Origin: Cyclina sinensis
Taxonomy: Eukaryota > Mollusca > Bivalvia > Venerida > Veneridae
Direction of reading: 5' to 3'
Assembly (NCBI GenBank): GCA_012932295.1
Contig: JAAONU010000001.1
Coordinates: forward strand, 40,038,780-40,102,779
DNA length: 64,000 nt
Below the pieces are notes generated by a model. That model saw only the letters and a program-made list of their open reading frames with translations. It made no database searches and had not been told where the DNA came from. Below are positions 45,001 to 58,590 of this stretch, piece by piece. Made by a program: the position numbers and the translations under genes. Numbering within the stretch: the stretch's first letter is position 1; each line of letters opens with the position of its first letter.

Positions 45001-47970
45001 GTGAAACGCGAAATAGTTCAGTATTAAGTGTTTAATATTATATTTCGTCAGTCAGACTTACTCATATGTTTAGAGAGAGGGCAGACAAGCACGAATGTTG
45101 TGACTTTCCAGACATCTTCATGATAAGCAATCATCGGAATAAGTGGTTTATAGCAAACGTTTCGATGGATTAACAACAGAGTGGATTATTTATTTTTTTA
45201 GACAAAATGCGGGTTTGTGTATTCTAGAATTATAAGGATAAAAATCTGAATCCATTTCATAGTCCTGTTGAACTATCCAATTTAGCGCATGCGCATCAAA
45301 AGAATGGTGTTTACTAACAATACATTTGGTACCTTTGGCTTGTAATAAGATCTGTCCTTTTTTAAAGAAAAAAGTGTCGAAAAAATGGTCGAAATTGTGA
45401 CACAGCGTCGGTTTTGGCAAATGAGTGTAGTTGAAGAATGGATCTTGAAAGAACTTGTCCCTGATACAGTTAGTTACTCAGGAATAACTACGTGTTCTCT
45501 GAATCAGGGTTGGTCAAATGGGCAACTTGTACCTACGATAAATAAATTTAAATAACCTTACTATGGCTTTGTTTTGAATATATTTATCACAGGTCTCGAT
45601 AAAATCAGTCATTTTCACAGTCTTCAATTGCCGGTTTTGTCAAAAATATAATCTCGGGGTGCCTTGGCAAGCTTCTAGATTCTGCCTGTCGTTGTGTAGA
45701 AAACTCTTCGTCATGGTCACAATCAATTTAACTTTGAAATGATAAAATGTCAATGCAACAGAAGTCGAGAAGCACATTTCCTTATTTTGGCAAAAATTTC
45801 CTGAAGATTTGAACAGTTAAGTATATGTGTTATTTATAGGAAAACAAGCTGTAAACTGGACTTTTCAAAAACGACTTACAGATTTCGGTTAAATGAAACT
45901 GTTGTAAACGTATTTTACATTCTTTAAGCATGATATTGTTGTTCAACCGATTGAACAATCTAAAAGAAATACGTCTATATGACAGAAAAATGTTTAATAC
46001 TTCGATTGTCCACAATACGGCATTCATTTGTTTTAAAACTAAAATAACTGCCTTTTTGTAGAACATTCTAGTTTCTAAGGGTATCTAGCAAGGCATTGTA
46101 TAATGTGTCGCCAATATCATTCTTCGAATAATAATAATTAAAAAAAGACTTTTATTTGTCCTTCGCTGTGTCTTACGATGTTAGGGACATGATTATTTAA
46201 TACACAGAGTGATAGTCCTTTTAGCATTTTAACGCTGTTCTTGCTAGAGTAGTCTCGGTATTTCATTTTTATGACCCAAATAGCATTTAAGGGTCCGAAA
46301 TACCCGTCGGTTATAAAACATGATGTTGTTTGAAAAGAATAATGGTGGATAATACTGCTTTGATACTCCTTCAGGCCCAGTGACAGTAAACATTTAGTTT
46401 TGCAGCCTTTTGTCTACTGGTAAACAAAATGATAGCAGATTTTTTTCTAAAGAAATATTAAACTATTAATCTAAAGATTTATACAACGAATATATAATAA
46501 TTTTGTGTAGTTTTACGGGTTGTATTTTTTAATTTATGTATTTTTTCGGGTTTCGTTATATATTATTTTCTAATATACTAGTTTAAAACACAAACTTCCA
46601 TAGATATATATATTTGATTTTTGAATTCCTGTTATTTTTATATTAAAATAATCTTTATCATAGAAATCATTATCATAACGTTTGTTAAGTACAGTAAATA
46701 GTAAAGGATCTTTTTCTGTCTTCAATTGCGTTCATCAAATCTTTCTAGAAGTTTTATACAAATTATTGAATACGATATCAATTCAAAATAACTTTTTCCG
46801 AATAAAACCTGAACCTTTACTGCAGTAGAGCGAAGCTGACAATTTTAAAACAATAGGAAAATACATATGGCGTTTGTTTTCACCGTCGCTGGGGTGTTTC
46901 TAAGGGGACAGAAAAGAAATACCCAGATGTTGCGATACCGAGAATTCAACATGTCCAGGAACAAGAAAATATTGATTCCGTATACTGAAATAACAGAAGA
47001 AAACATTGACAAATCAAATATCGTATAAAATAATTTTATCTGTATAAGAAATGATTAGAGAATGTAACGAATCTAGCGAAGTATGGTTTACAGTCACGTG
47101 AGACAAGGGGAAAGTGGTCAAAGTTAAAACTGACTGAAAGAAGTTGACTTCCTTAAAATTTTTGTTTCTCTTTTACAACAACTGGGTTTTGGTCTCTCTT
47201 TCATGAACGGTGTGTTTTGCAAAGACACTTTTACTTCCACTTAGGGACTATTTGAATTACCTTTTTATGCCACTATCACCGATGTACCCAAGCAATTTGG
47301 GGATTGGGAAGTTCCTAGAATTGCTACATGAATTCAGTATTATATTTAACAACAACCTGTTCGTTGAGAGAAGTGTTATTGCTTCATTGCTTCAGACGGA
47401 TGTAATAAACAATCAGTAAAGTAATTGGTTCCATTGCGATTTTTACGTCAGTAACTGGCACTCCATGACGGTTGTTAAAGTCAGTTCACATAAAACTGTT
47501 CTTGGAAATTTTTGGCGCATAAATTCAATCAATCTGAATACACCTTTGACAGATTTTAGCATTCTGACGTCATCATCGCTTCTGTCTCGATGTATTTTAT
47601 TGAATTGTAATGTAGCTAAAAGCATCGTCGACGGTACATTAATTAAAATATCGAATGAAACAGAGAGCAGAAATCTATAATTCTCTTGTTCTGTAATCAT
47701 ACGAGTAGATATATCATGTTGATTTTGTTCAACAACTTTAAATGTGCTAGACAATATAGCTAGTCTTAATAGGGTTTGAAAGTTTTAGCTCTAGTTCTAT
47801 ATATGCTGTGGAATTTGCAAGAGGGTGTAGATAGAATTATGAAATATAAATTTTAAAATGTATAATCGGAATACAGGATTAGGTAAGTTTCAATAAATAC
47901 ATTCATGAAACGCTGTCATGTTTTACAAATATTTTAAATGTCTCTAGTACAAATTTGGTTGTTTTCTACA
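39050..47970. other. Long region without a supported gene
   Basis: About 9 kb of AT-rich sequence. Open frames are short, on both strands, and lack motifs or matching splice sites. Minor structure: a doubled 28-base block (TTTCTACCAATTTACAGATG) near 41040-41095, the minisatellite at 43235, loose repeats of GGACATTAACGCCTCGG type at about 43580-43720, and AACAAGATATTATCTTGTTT self-complementary text near 44440-44500. The unseen first exon of the vWA gene may lie in the right part. Confidence 0.4.
43235..43420. repeat. Minisatellite, unit about 33-36 bp
   Basis: Six units of TTGATTTACATGTAAACTAG followed by CGTCAAATG, with later units diverging to ATTAACGTATAAACTAGCG. No gene is associated. 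Confidence 0.85.
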
Positions 47971-47971
47971 G

Positions 47972-50900
47972 ATCCACAGGAAAAATTCAAGCAACCTGAT
48001 AGACAGACTGGTACAGTGGACAGGGTTTGTGTTACTCATAACAACGACTTCACTTCCAACAGCACAGACCAGTATGTATGGGAGATTCAGAATGCTTTAA
48101 ATGTGCATTTGCTTTCTTTTTATGATGTTTTAGTACGTCAGATTTAGTGTTAGTTTTTTTCACGTATGTTTTCATGGAAGCAGTATGCAGTTACAATCCT
48201 AATTTTTTATTCACCATGTCCTAAATTTTTTTATTCAGGGAAAGCATTTATAGATTTAAACTTATATTTATTTGGAGTTCATTGAATGCACTTTCCCTCT
48301 GCTTTTCCTCTAGAAAATAAAGATACACAAGTTTTCTCTTTGACAGTTCAAAATGTTTCATGAAGTTTTGCATCACTCTTTTGTTTTGCTAGTTCATGTA
48401 TACAGCATATATAAATATATATTTTTGTTTCAGTCATTAACTACTTATGACAAAAGATAATTGCATAATATACTTTGAAAATAATGATGCCTTACACTAG
48501 CTAATGATGCCATATACTAGCAACTGAAACCGTTCTTAAACAGAACTTATGTTTCTTTTTTCTCCTGGCAATAATGGCAGGTCATACAATATTTCTGTAC
48601 ATTCATTAGAAACTGATGTATCTTACAAAAGTAAAGAAAGGTATAATGATACAGTTGCCTCATGATACAATATCATGCATATTTATCTTCATTTACGTAG
48701 GGTACAGGAGAGGCAAACTTTAATTTTATTAAATATTTATTGTTATTTTGATCTACATCAAAATTAGCCCCTCATACCACTATGTATTTACCATCTGTTG
48801 ATTTATTAATATAACTATAAGATATTATAAGTTTAGTGCTCTGACACACAGGCAAGAACAGATTGTGTAGCTCAAAAGTCTAGTTCATACTTGAAGATTA
48901 AAGAATTTATATTATTTATAGGCCATTTTTTGCACAGTCTTCATAAATGTTACAGAAGATTTTTTTTCCTATTCTGCAAGATATTTAAGTGAGTTTGAAA
49001 CTAGGGCAAATTTCAGGGCCTTTTTTCAGCCAATTTTATATCCGATGTTGTGTCATATTCCCAATGGCAAAAAGTTTATTTTTTCCCAATCAGAAAGAAA
49101 AATATCACAATAGCAAGCCATCTAAATATTGTTAAAAAGAAAAAAAAATATGTGAAAATTCTCAATTAAATGTTTTTCATTTCATGTCTGCCAAAAATAT
49201 TCTATAACATTAAAAAATGAATTAAAATTATATTTCAGTTTTACAAAACTAGAAAATTCCCAAATTGTGACAATTTGTCATAAAATTTTCAACCCAAAGT
49301 ATACGAGTCATATTTCTAAATATGATAAAATAAGCCATACATTTGATGAAAAAAGTAAATTAGGTCACAAGATGACTGAAGCCAGTAAGAACCCTGTGTA
49401 AACCTGGATCACATGCACATTTTACCAATCTTCATTAAGTTGGTAAGAATTGTCACCATTTATTATTGAAAGAAGTAAACTTGGTCATACTAGGTAAAAA
49501 CCTAAGTCATCAGGACAGATCTTTGTGTACTCTCCTTGGTGTGCAGTTATGGCTCCATTTTCATGAAACACAGGAAGAATTTGTCAGCATGGAGTTGCTG
49601 TCTTGACAACTGTGAACCTGAAATAAAAAATGGTCAAAAACTAGGTCACCAGTGCAGAGTTAATGAAACTCTATGAACACTTTGGTCACAAGTTTATACT
49701 CAGTCTTTGTAAAACTTACTCAGAATGTTTTGCTGCAATTTTTGTAATTCTTATGCTGTTAGACTAGGTGAAAAAAACTTTGTCATGAGGTCAAATGTAA
49801 GAAAAAATCCACAATCTTTTGAGCCAACATTTTTGGCTTTCTCTTAATGGAACTTCGTTAGAATATTTGTCTTCATGATAACTTTTAACAGGGTAAAGTT
49901 GGGTCATATTTTTGTCCGAGAAAATTTAGAAAGTACTTTATTTTTGTGTCGCCTGTTACGAAGTAGCCAGGACATATAAGGATCACTTCTCCATCGTCTG
50001 TCTGTCCATCCATCTGTTCGTCTGTCACAAAACTTGTCCACACTAATCCTCAAAAACCACTGGTGCAATTTCATCCAAACTTTACAGAAATGATCAGTAC
50101 CAAGTTTAGTTGTGCATATTTTTGGCATTTTCCAGTTCAGTGATTTTTGTCAGAGTTATGGCCCTGTAATGATTTTAATTTTAAAAGTTTGTCCGGACTA
50201 CTTGTCTTATACTACTAATGCAATTCAAATGAAATATTACAAGATTGATCGGTACCTCAAGTACTTGCGCATATTTAATGCGTTTTTTGGTTGATTGATT
50301 TTACAACTGCTTAATTGGCTATCATCAGGCAACACATGTGATCACTGATCACCCTTGTTCTAGTTTTCAGTAAACAATTAATAAAAATTCATTACACTTT
50401 GCATCTACACATGGCAAAAATTACTTTGTCCCATTTTCTCTCCATTTGTCTGTCTTGATATACAGGTATATAGGTTGATATTGTTTCATGTAATATTAGA
50501 TACAATATCAAATATTGAATACATCACATGCTACAGGACACATATTGTCTTTGTTTAAATTCAATGTCATTGTTTTTAAAAAGTAAAATATCTAACTGGT
50601 TTAATAACTTAATTTTAGGCTGAAGTATTTTTTTTTTGTTTTACTTCATCTATGCAATCTTTTATCACCTCAGTTTGTTGTTTATGTATCATTTACTAAC
50701 AAATTCACGCATTTCATATTATTTCAGCTCCTATATGTTATGGCAAAGTTGACATTATTTTTGTCATAGACGCATCATACAGTATTTTGGACCAGGATTT
50801 TGGCTTGGTATGCAAGTTTGTAGAACAGCTGTACACAAAGATCCTGCTTGACATTGATAAAGAGTTACACGCAGGACTGATATTCTATGCATCATCGGTT

Positions 50901-53900
50901 TACGAGGGAGAAAACAAGATCAGCCTTTCTGGAGATCAGAGCCAGATTGTTACTTTACTAACAACTTTTCAACGGGTAAAGTTCATTAGAATGTAACATA
51001 AATTTTTTGTGTACTAAAATTTTAATGGATTTGCCTTCCATTTAGTTTGAAAAAATCGATAATTTTTTTGATAATTGATTGAAAATTTGATAACTGAATT
51101 ACTAATATGGCTGATCATGATCAGACTGCACCAGTATGGTGTAAATAAATGGGTAGTGGAGACACAAATAATAGTTGAATCTTTAAATTTCATGATGGTT
51201 ATTTTAATTTACTACTGGATTTTTTTGGTACATTTACTTATACTCCACTGATTATAGATTTTCAAATAAAATTTGCACAGAGCCATAGATGCTGTTGTAT
51301 CAAGACTGATTTATTTGCAGGATCGTTTAAACATTAAGACTTATACAGGGCTGGCCCTAAAAGAGGCTTATGAAATGTTTCAAAATGAGGGTAGGGCAGA
51401 TGCTGATCAAATACTTGTCCTAATTACTGATGGTAAGACACTTCTTACTGAAAAAAATTAACATATGGAAATATATCTCTCAATTTATTACATGTTCTGT
51501 GAAAATCAATGTGTATGGCTTCATGAATTTATAGAAACATTTGTATAAACTTTAACACATTTAAAGTACATGTAGTGTGAAAAAAAATCCTCAAGGGGAC
51601 ATTCATAATTCTGGACGCTATGGAAACTGGAAGGAAAGGGTTAATTTACCAGTATCTGTAAACAATAAGTCCAAATTCCAGGGGCTCTTAAAACTTGATA
51701 TTTTGGCATTGTTAAAGAAACCCTAGCAAGAATTAAAAAGTTATGAATCTGGGCCATTACTGGCCCCAGCCATGGGATGATGTTTTACATAGATCCATTT
51801 GATAGATGTCTTTTTCTCTAACCCAAAATGACTACTTAGATCTTTTTAATGTTGCAAGTAGCATTGTCTTTTAGAGCTTCACAGAGACTTCTAAGATTGC
51901 TCTTTGGTCTTAGGCATATGTTTTATTTTTAATCATATGGGAAAATCATTGAAAAATGAATAACAATCAATACAGCTTTTGTCAAGTTTCTTTGGTTAGC
52001 AAAACCTAGTTGCCAGAATAGTTGTTTGATATTTGTGTGTGTTTTATCCACAAAAATTTCTCTAAGCTGTTCTCAGGTAACAGTCATGTTTACATCATAA
52101 CTTATATGTGACAATCATGTTTATATGTATGCATGCGACAGTCTTACAAAATTAAGTGAAAACCATCAAATGTGTACTTTTACAGGTGTGGCTGATGATC
52201 AAGCTGAGGTTTTTTCATATGCATCTAGATTCAGAGCTGAAGGGATACATGCTCTGGCCATAGGGATAGGTGTTGCTGGAGAGAAAATTGATGTTGCAGA
52301 ACTAAATGCTATAGCCAGCGATGTCAGTTCTGTGTACATCTTTACTGAAATCACACCTGAACTCGTAACAAATGTAGAGAAAGATATATGTGGACGTACG
52401 TTCTTTATCTCATTCATGTTTTGGAGTTTGACTGTAGATAATAGCTTTTGCATATTTTAGGGAACCTGTGTACGGGGTGTTTAATTCATATAAACTGAGC
52501 ATGTTAACTACCTTTGATAGTCAATAGGTATACCAAATATTAATGTTTAGACCACTTGCCATACAACTAAATTACATATTTTTTGCAGAAATTATCTTGA
52601 GTGATTAAGAAACCTCACATTTTGTTATTTTTCACAAGGTTGGATAAGTAATGAACAGGTATAAATGAAAAGGTGACCATGATAGGCACTGTTTGCCATG
52701 GCAAAAATATTTGTGTTTGGCAAAGAAAATGGCTATAATATTGGGACTTTTGAATATAAATAATTACTTTGCTTAATTCTGATTCATTTTTCAGAAACAC
52801 AGGATAGCAAGGTACCTCCTGAAGGTGAGTTTTGTCTGCTCTGTGATACTTGCTCATAATTAGTATCATAATAATGATCATAACATGATTATATCACAGG
52901 AAGATTTAAATTTCATGATCATAACATGATTATATCACAGGCAAATTTAAATTTCTACAGCTGGTTTAAAAAGTCTATGTTTAAAAAAATTCTTGGCAAT
53001 ATTTGTTGTTTTTTAGTTGTCAGGTGGTGAGTTTTATAGTCTTTTGTGAATTCGTTTTTTTAACTTAAGTTTTTTTTTATCACAGATAATATACATGAAT
53101 TGCTATCCTCTTTGTAAATTTCAAAAGGTTTACTTTTGTACTTTTTATGAATAAATTTAAAAATCAACAACTGATTTTTGGTTATTTTGCAGACCAACGT
53201 GGAAGCCAATTTAAACTCAGTTATTCATAAATTAAGTGAAATATTTCAGCTTTTAACTGTATGATAAGTGCCTTACCATAAAGAAGTTCTGTAATCCTGT
53301 CAATGTTTTTTTTTTTTCAGTCAAAAAGGACAATGTGAAAATGGACTTATATTTTCTCCTGGATGAAGCAATGTTAGCCCAAGACCTTGACATCAGTAAA
53401 CAGTTTATGAAGGCTATTTTGCAAACGTAAGTTACATAACAGTCATTCCCCACTAACAGCAATGCCTTTGCCAGCAGATCAGTTCTGCAAATGTAAATTC
53501 TTGTAACATTTCAAGCAGATTTCCTTTTTACTTAGGTTAATGATATGATCACTGTATCATTCCAACCTATCTCTTGAAAATGCAAGTACTTTTATGTAAA
53601 TTTACATTTCACCAAGTATTCTGTATTATCAAAACTCTGGAAATCACTTTAGCTAATTACCTTATTAAATGGAATGGTTTCTGTATTTTCTCAGGTTTAG
53701 CTGTTTTAATTTTTTACACACTTTCAGATGATTATATGATTAACCTTTGTCATTTTGATGGTCAATTTTATTCACAGGTACAAAATCACTCTTGGATATA
53801 CCTCTACCATTTGGACCTTCTTGTAATGAAAATTTCTCATGAAGCTATGAAGATTTATAATATGAAAATGACAAGATAAATAAATTCAAAAAATACACAA

Positions 53901-56900
53901 ATTTCAGTTTCGAGATTGGGACAGGACAAACACTTGCTTCGGTATTTTTGTATGGTCGAGCAACTGGACAGTACTTTACTGTTGGAAGTTTCACAACAGA
54001 AGAAACTTTGTTTACTGCCATAGACTTGCTTGCTCTGACAGCAGGCAATGGAGATGTGCGAAATGTTGGTGGTATTCTCACAGAACTACAGACAAGGATC
54101 ACAAGTTCTTCAACCACTGGTCCTGTTATTGTGGTGCTGTTTGTTACAGGGGCGATTGATGACTTACCAGAAGTTATACCCTTGGCAGACAGGTTTAGGA
54201 CAGCTACAAATCCAAATATTCATCTGATCGTATTAGGAATAGGTAATTTATAACATCCTAGATACAAGTTAGATAATCAGAGAGAAATGTAAAGAACAAT
54301 TTCCTAGAATTAGTTTCAAACACCACTTTGAATTCACATTCAATGCATTTGAATTCACATTCAATGCACAAGGGTCACAGAAAAGGAAGTAGGTCTGGAA
54401 TTATTTACCAATATCTTCTACAGCTAAATGACACAGTATGGGAGGCAACTCTTTGTGTCAGCATTTTTATATGTAATTATCTTATTATCTCCCATAGACA
54501 AATCTCAAATCTGATGTTCAAATCTAAACAAAAGACATTCACAAAATAAGGCATTATTATTCCTTAGAAAATTTCCTGGTTTCTCTAATTATTCAGATAG
54601 ATTTGTTGATTTCCCTGTACACCACAAAAATTTATCTTTGCTATACTCAGCAAATATCTTAAAAAAAAGAATCATGCTTATATCAAACATCATTTGAAGG
54701 TGTTGTGTAAATTTTAGATTTTTTTTCAAAATGGCATTATAAACATCTTGTAAAAATGATTTCCTGATGCCAACAAATCAAAAATGAAAACATAACTGGC
54801 AAGCGGGAGCTCCAAAATGTAACAAAGTGGTGACCTCACTAATTTCATGGTGTACAATTTTTTTGTCTGTAGGTAGATTAGACTTAGGTATGAGACCCCT
54901 GAATTAATCTCAATTATTTCAACCACTCTCTTCAGTTCAGTGCAAACTTGCAGTATATTTGCACCTTATACCATGCAGTATAAAAATTATTTTCAAGGTA
55001 CAAATACAGAAAAATTATACAGAACTGAGAACAAGCAGAACACAAGCATCCTATCGAAAGTAAATAAATTCTAAAACTTATTCCAGCAAGAAAGAAGTAA
55101 GCTGACGGTGGTTTAAGAAGACAAATACAGTCAAATATAGTATTTTTGAAAAAAAACTCGGATTACTTTAATTATCAGCAAAATCTGTTAGGCCAAGTTA
55201 TTGGAATTTCACAAAATGAATGAATACACAAGATTAGTGATGCTGAGTATAAGTGAAATACACTTTTCCCTTGATCTGATCTAAGTGACCCATTCTTGTT
55301 GCAATTTCCTTCAGTGTCTGAAGTCAAGGTCACATGCACTGAAAGATTTGAATATTTTGTATTTTGAGATGTAACAAGGTTACTAAACAACCTTGATACA
55401 ATTTTTAGCTCACCTGAGCACAAAGTGCAAAGTGCTCAGGGTGAGCTTTTCTGATCGGTCTTTGTCCGTCGTCCGTCCATCCGTCGTCAACTTTTCATTC
55501 AAACGACATCTCCTCTGAAACCAATGAGGCAAATTTAATGAAACTTGCCTGGGATGTTCCTTGCATGAAGCTCTACCAAGATTGTTCAAATGGTTCTGGT
55601 CCATTGCATTTCTGGTTCACTGGAGCTAAAAATAGATTTTATATGTTGGATCTTTAAAAATCTTCTTCTCTGAAACCACAAGGCCTGGAGCTTTGATATT
55701 TGGTATGAAGCATCATCTAGTGGACCTCTACCAAGTTTGTTCAAATTATGTCCCTGGGGACAAAACTGACCCCACCCCAGGGGTCAGTTGATTTTACATA
55801 GAGTTATATAGGGAAAACTTGAAAATCTTCTTGTCAGAAACCACAAGGCCTAGAGTTAAGATATTTGGTATGTAGCATTGTCTAGTGGACCTCTACCAAG
55901 TTTGTTCAAATCATGGCCTCTGGGTCAAAAATGGCCCCGCCCCGGGGGTCACTTGTTTTACATAGAGTTATATAGGAAAATCTTTAAAAAATCTTCTTGT
56001 CAGAAACCGTAAGTTGTAGAGCTTAGATATTTGGTGTGTAGCATTGTCTAGTGGACCTCTACCAAGTTTGTTCAAATTCTGGCCTCTGAGTCAAAAATGG
56101 CCCCGCCCCAGGGGTCACTTGTTTTACATAGAGTTATATAAGAAAATCTAAAAAAATCTTCTTGTCAGAAACCGTAAGTTATAGAGCTTAGATATTTGGT
56201 GTGTAGCATTGTCTAGTGGACCTCTACCAAGTTTGTTAGAAAAATGTCCCTGGGGTCACTATTGGCCTGCCCGAGGGGTCACAAGTTTTAAATAACAATA
56301 TAGAAGAAAATCTTTAAAAATCTTCTTGTCTGAAACCACAAGACCTAGAATTTTAAAATTTGGCATGAAGCAAGCTTTATCAAGCTTTTTCAAATTATTG
56401 GATTAGGTTAAAGGTCGCGGAGGCTAAAAGTAGATTTATCTACTGTACCTCATAGAGCCTTCATTTATAGACCAATATCTTTGATATTCAGTATAGAGGT
56501 TCCTTGCATAGACCTCTACCCATGGGTAGGGTTTGAGGTCACTGGGTCAAGGTCAAGGTCACCATAGCTTATAATAGATATTTCTACTTTCTGTCATAGA
56601 GCCTTTATTTATTGACTGATATTTTACATATTTGGTTTGTAGGCACTTACATATTTTCAGTTAAAAAATGAAATACTGCTTAACAGCTAACCTACAGCCA
56701 AAGTACTCAGGTGAGTGATCCAGGGCCATCATGGCCCTCTTGTTGTTGTAATATTTGCTAAATATAAATATTTATCTCTAGCTATTATTTTTTTAATATC
56801 TTTTTAGAGAGTATCGACTGTGAAACAAAAAAAATACCTGTAACATAATATCTTAGTTTTATCAAGGACATTGATTTTCATGTAACTGTGTGGGGATATT

Positions 56901-57482
56901 TCAGGTACAAATATGGCCACGTTCACTAGTGAGCAGAACAGAATAGCATATGATGTTGGTACTGTGTTTCAAGCAGACAATTTCCTTTCCATATCTGGAA
57001 CAAATGTAACATCCACAGATTTCATCTCATCCATTAGGAAAACTATATATCAGCGTATGTATTGTGAAAATAAACTTTGTAGAGCATTGCAGGGGTCCAC
57101 TGATAAAAAATGGTTAAAAATCATAATACTGATATGAGCACACTTTTGTATGTTAGTCTCCATAATGTAGATATGGTAAATTACTTGTGTATAAAAGAAT
57201 ATTTTTACATAAAGTAGGGTCTGAACCATCAAGTCAAATTAACTGTGTTTCCAATCTGTTCTGTTCTGTATTTAAAGTAATTTACAGCTTATATTTTGAT
57301 TAAATAATTTACAGTATTTTAACAGATTTTCATAGCATGCCTTTTAAATTTTCAAAGCAATAATTTTCAACTACAAATGTGATTGCTAACTTCCTTTTTG
57401 TTAGGATGTCAGTTCTTGTCAATAACTGTTGGGTTTCCTTTTTCTTTTTCTTCAGTTGCCACAGGAACATTTATCTCACAAG
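47972..57482 (+). CDS. Secreted protein with two von Willebrand A domains (nine exons seen)
   Basis: Exons joined by GT-AG introns with consistent phases: 47972-48071, 50728-50975, 51321-51432, 52186-52395, 52795-52824, 53321-53426, 53908-54242, 56905-57054, 57456-57482. The first, read in the frame that fits exon 2, gives LVQWTGFVLLITTTSLPTAQ: a basic start, a hydrophobic core and a signal-peptidase-like TAQ end. The initiator Met must be in an unseen upstream exon. Exons 2-4 form vWA1 and exons 6-8 form vWA2; exons 5 and 9 are small linkers of 30 and 27 bp, both flanked by phase-1 introns. vWA domains bind proteins outside the cell, as in matrilins, collagen VI and shell-matrix proteins. 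The closest family cannot be told from this. The last seen exon ends at a GTATGT donor, so the protein continues, perhaps to 61450-61541 or past the window. Confidence 0.8.
49250..50355. repeat. Repeat-derived DNA in the first seen intron
   Basis: From about 49370 to 49900 there are degenerate 140-150 bp units (AACTAGGTCACCAGTGCAGA, TGAAACACAGGAAGAATTTG). From about 49945 a second element starts TTTGTGTCGCCTGTTACGAA, has a CTGTCTGTCCATCC tract near 50000, and ends near 50355 with CATCAGGCAACACATGTG and CACCCTTGTTC. Neither interrupts an exon. Confidence 0.6.
50728..52395 (+). CDS. vWA domain 1 (exons 2-4) with intact metal site
   Basis: Exon 2 opens TPICYGKVDIIFVIDASYS, the first strand and metal-site loop (D-x-S-x-S). 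Exon 3 supplies TYTGLALKEA (metal-site Thr) and ILVLITDG (metal-site Asp). Exon 4 supplies GIHALAIGIGV and ends EKDICG. All MIDAS residues are present, so this domain should bind a divalent metal and, through it, an acidic ligand. Intron phases are 0 after exon 2, and 1 after exons 3 and 4. Confidence 0.85.
53321..57054 (+). CDS. vWA domain 2 (exons 6-8) with degenerate metal site
   Basis: Exon 6 (53321-53426) begins the fold with MDLYFLLDEAMLAQD, where the D-x-S-x-S loop has become DEAML. Exon 7 (53908-54242) carries GRATGQYFTVGSF, NVGGILTEL in place of the metal-site Thr, and VIVVLFVTGAID where the usual T-D-G Asp is Gly. Exon 8 (56905-57054) closes the fold (IAYDVGTVFQADNF). The fold is kept, but all three MIDAS positions are changed, so metal-dependent ligand binding is unlikely here. 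Confidence 0.8.
55405..56745 (+). mobile_element. AGCTCACC element, copy 1, in intron before exon 8
   Basis: It starts TTTTTAGCTCACCTGAGCAC, followed by a GTCCGTCGTCCGTCCATCC tract. The core has about five units of 165 bp (CTTCTTGTCAGAAACC near 55662, 55829, 55993, 56158, 56322). The end is TACTCAGGTGAGTGATCCA then the palindrome GGGCCATCATGGCCC and CTCTTGTTG. The element at 59322 shares both ends but not the core. Confidence 0.85.
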
Positions 57483-58189
57483 GTATGTAGCCTGATCTTT
57501 GTTATGCTCAATAAATGTCAGTCTGTAGCAAAAGCAAGGTTTTAAATTAGCAATCACCAATCCATGGTGTTTCATTTCCTGGACAAAACATGTCGGAACA
57601 TTTACAATGAAATTGTATAAAACTGAAAATTTTGATATTAAAGTGTGATGGCATTCATCAAGTTTCACTTGCAGAGATAAAATATTAATCAGGATTATCA
57701 TATTTGTTACAACTATTATTTTAACAAGCAATTCATCACGTACAATGGACATTTGTTGTTTGGTATGAATTTAGATCTGCCTAGAATCTTGTGACAGCAC
57801 ATGTAGTCACAGCTGATTTATATCAGTAATAGAAACTGATGGTGTTTCCTGCAGAATTTATAGGTATTGGACTGTATTTAGCTGTATAAATGATGAGTAA
57901 TTTCTTACAAGCATAATGATAACAAATATGTTGTTTTAGTGTATTTTATCTTTATAAGTACCTTTTAACACATCATATTTTTTTTACACACAAATAGCTA
58001 GTACACAACTACAATTACTTTAGCCTGTATTTGCATTGACAGGCCTTTCCATTGTCTGTCTGTGTTTTATTTAACAATGGTTTCCCATATGACTGATGTT
58101 TAAATTATTTAAGATTCACTCTTGAGAATATTTTCAAGTCGCCTTTGTTTATATGCGCATAGACAAGCTGCCAGTAGGTGACTAAGAAG

Positions 58190-58590
58190 GTTTGTTCATG
58201 CATACATGATCAAATGTGACCTTGACAGTTTGTTCAAATGCAAGAATGATCAAATGTGACCTTGATGGTTTATCCAAATGCAAGAATGATCAAATGTGAC
58301 CTTGACGGTTTGTCCAAATGCAAGAATGATCAAAGATGACTTTGAAGGTTTGTCCTGATGTATGCATGATCAAATGTGACTTGGAAAGTTTGTCCTGATG
58401 CAAGAATGATCAAAGGTGACTGAGGTTTGTCCTGATGCTTGAGACTAAGAAAGTTTCTTCTGATGCAAAGATGATCAAATGTGACTTAGAGGGTTTGTCC
58501 ATGCATGCATGATCAAAGGTGACTTGAAAGGCTTGTTCTGATATAAGAATGATCAAAAGTGACTTGGAAGGTTTGACCATACAGGCAAGA
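58190..58590. repeat. About 40-bp minisatellite
   Basis: Roughly nine units of GATCAAATGTGACCTTGACA and GTTTGTCCAAATGCAAGAAT text repeat at about 40 bases (58208, 58248 and onward), increasingly degenerate to the right. Confidence 0.85.

Noticed and set aside
47858..47882. Start exon for the vWA gene (ATG with GTAAGT donor)
   Set aside because: The phase (1) does not fit the 47972 exon in the signal-peptide frame, and the intron would be only 89 bases.
47938..48147. 69-codon frame over the first vWA exon
   Set aside because: It is the wrong frame for joining exon 2 and reads through the acceptor and donor sites.
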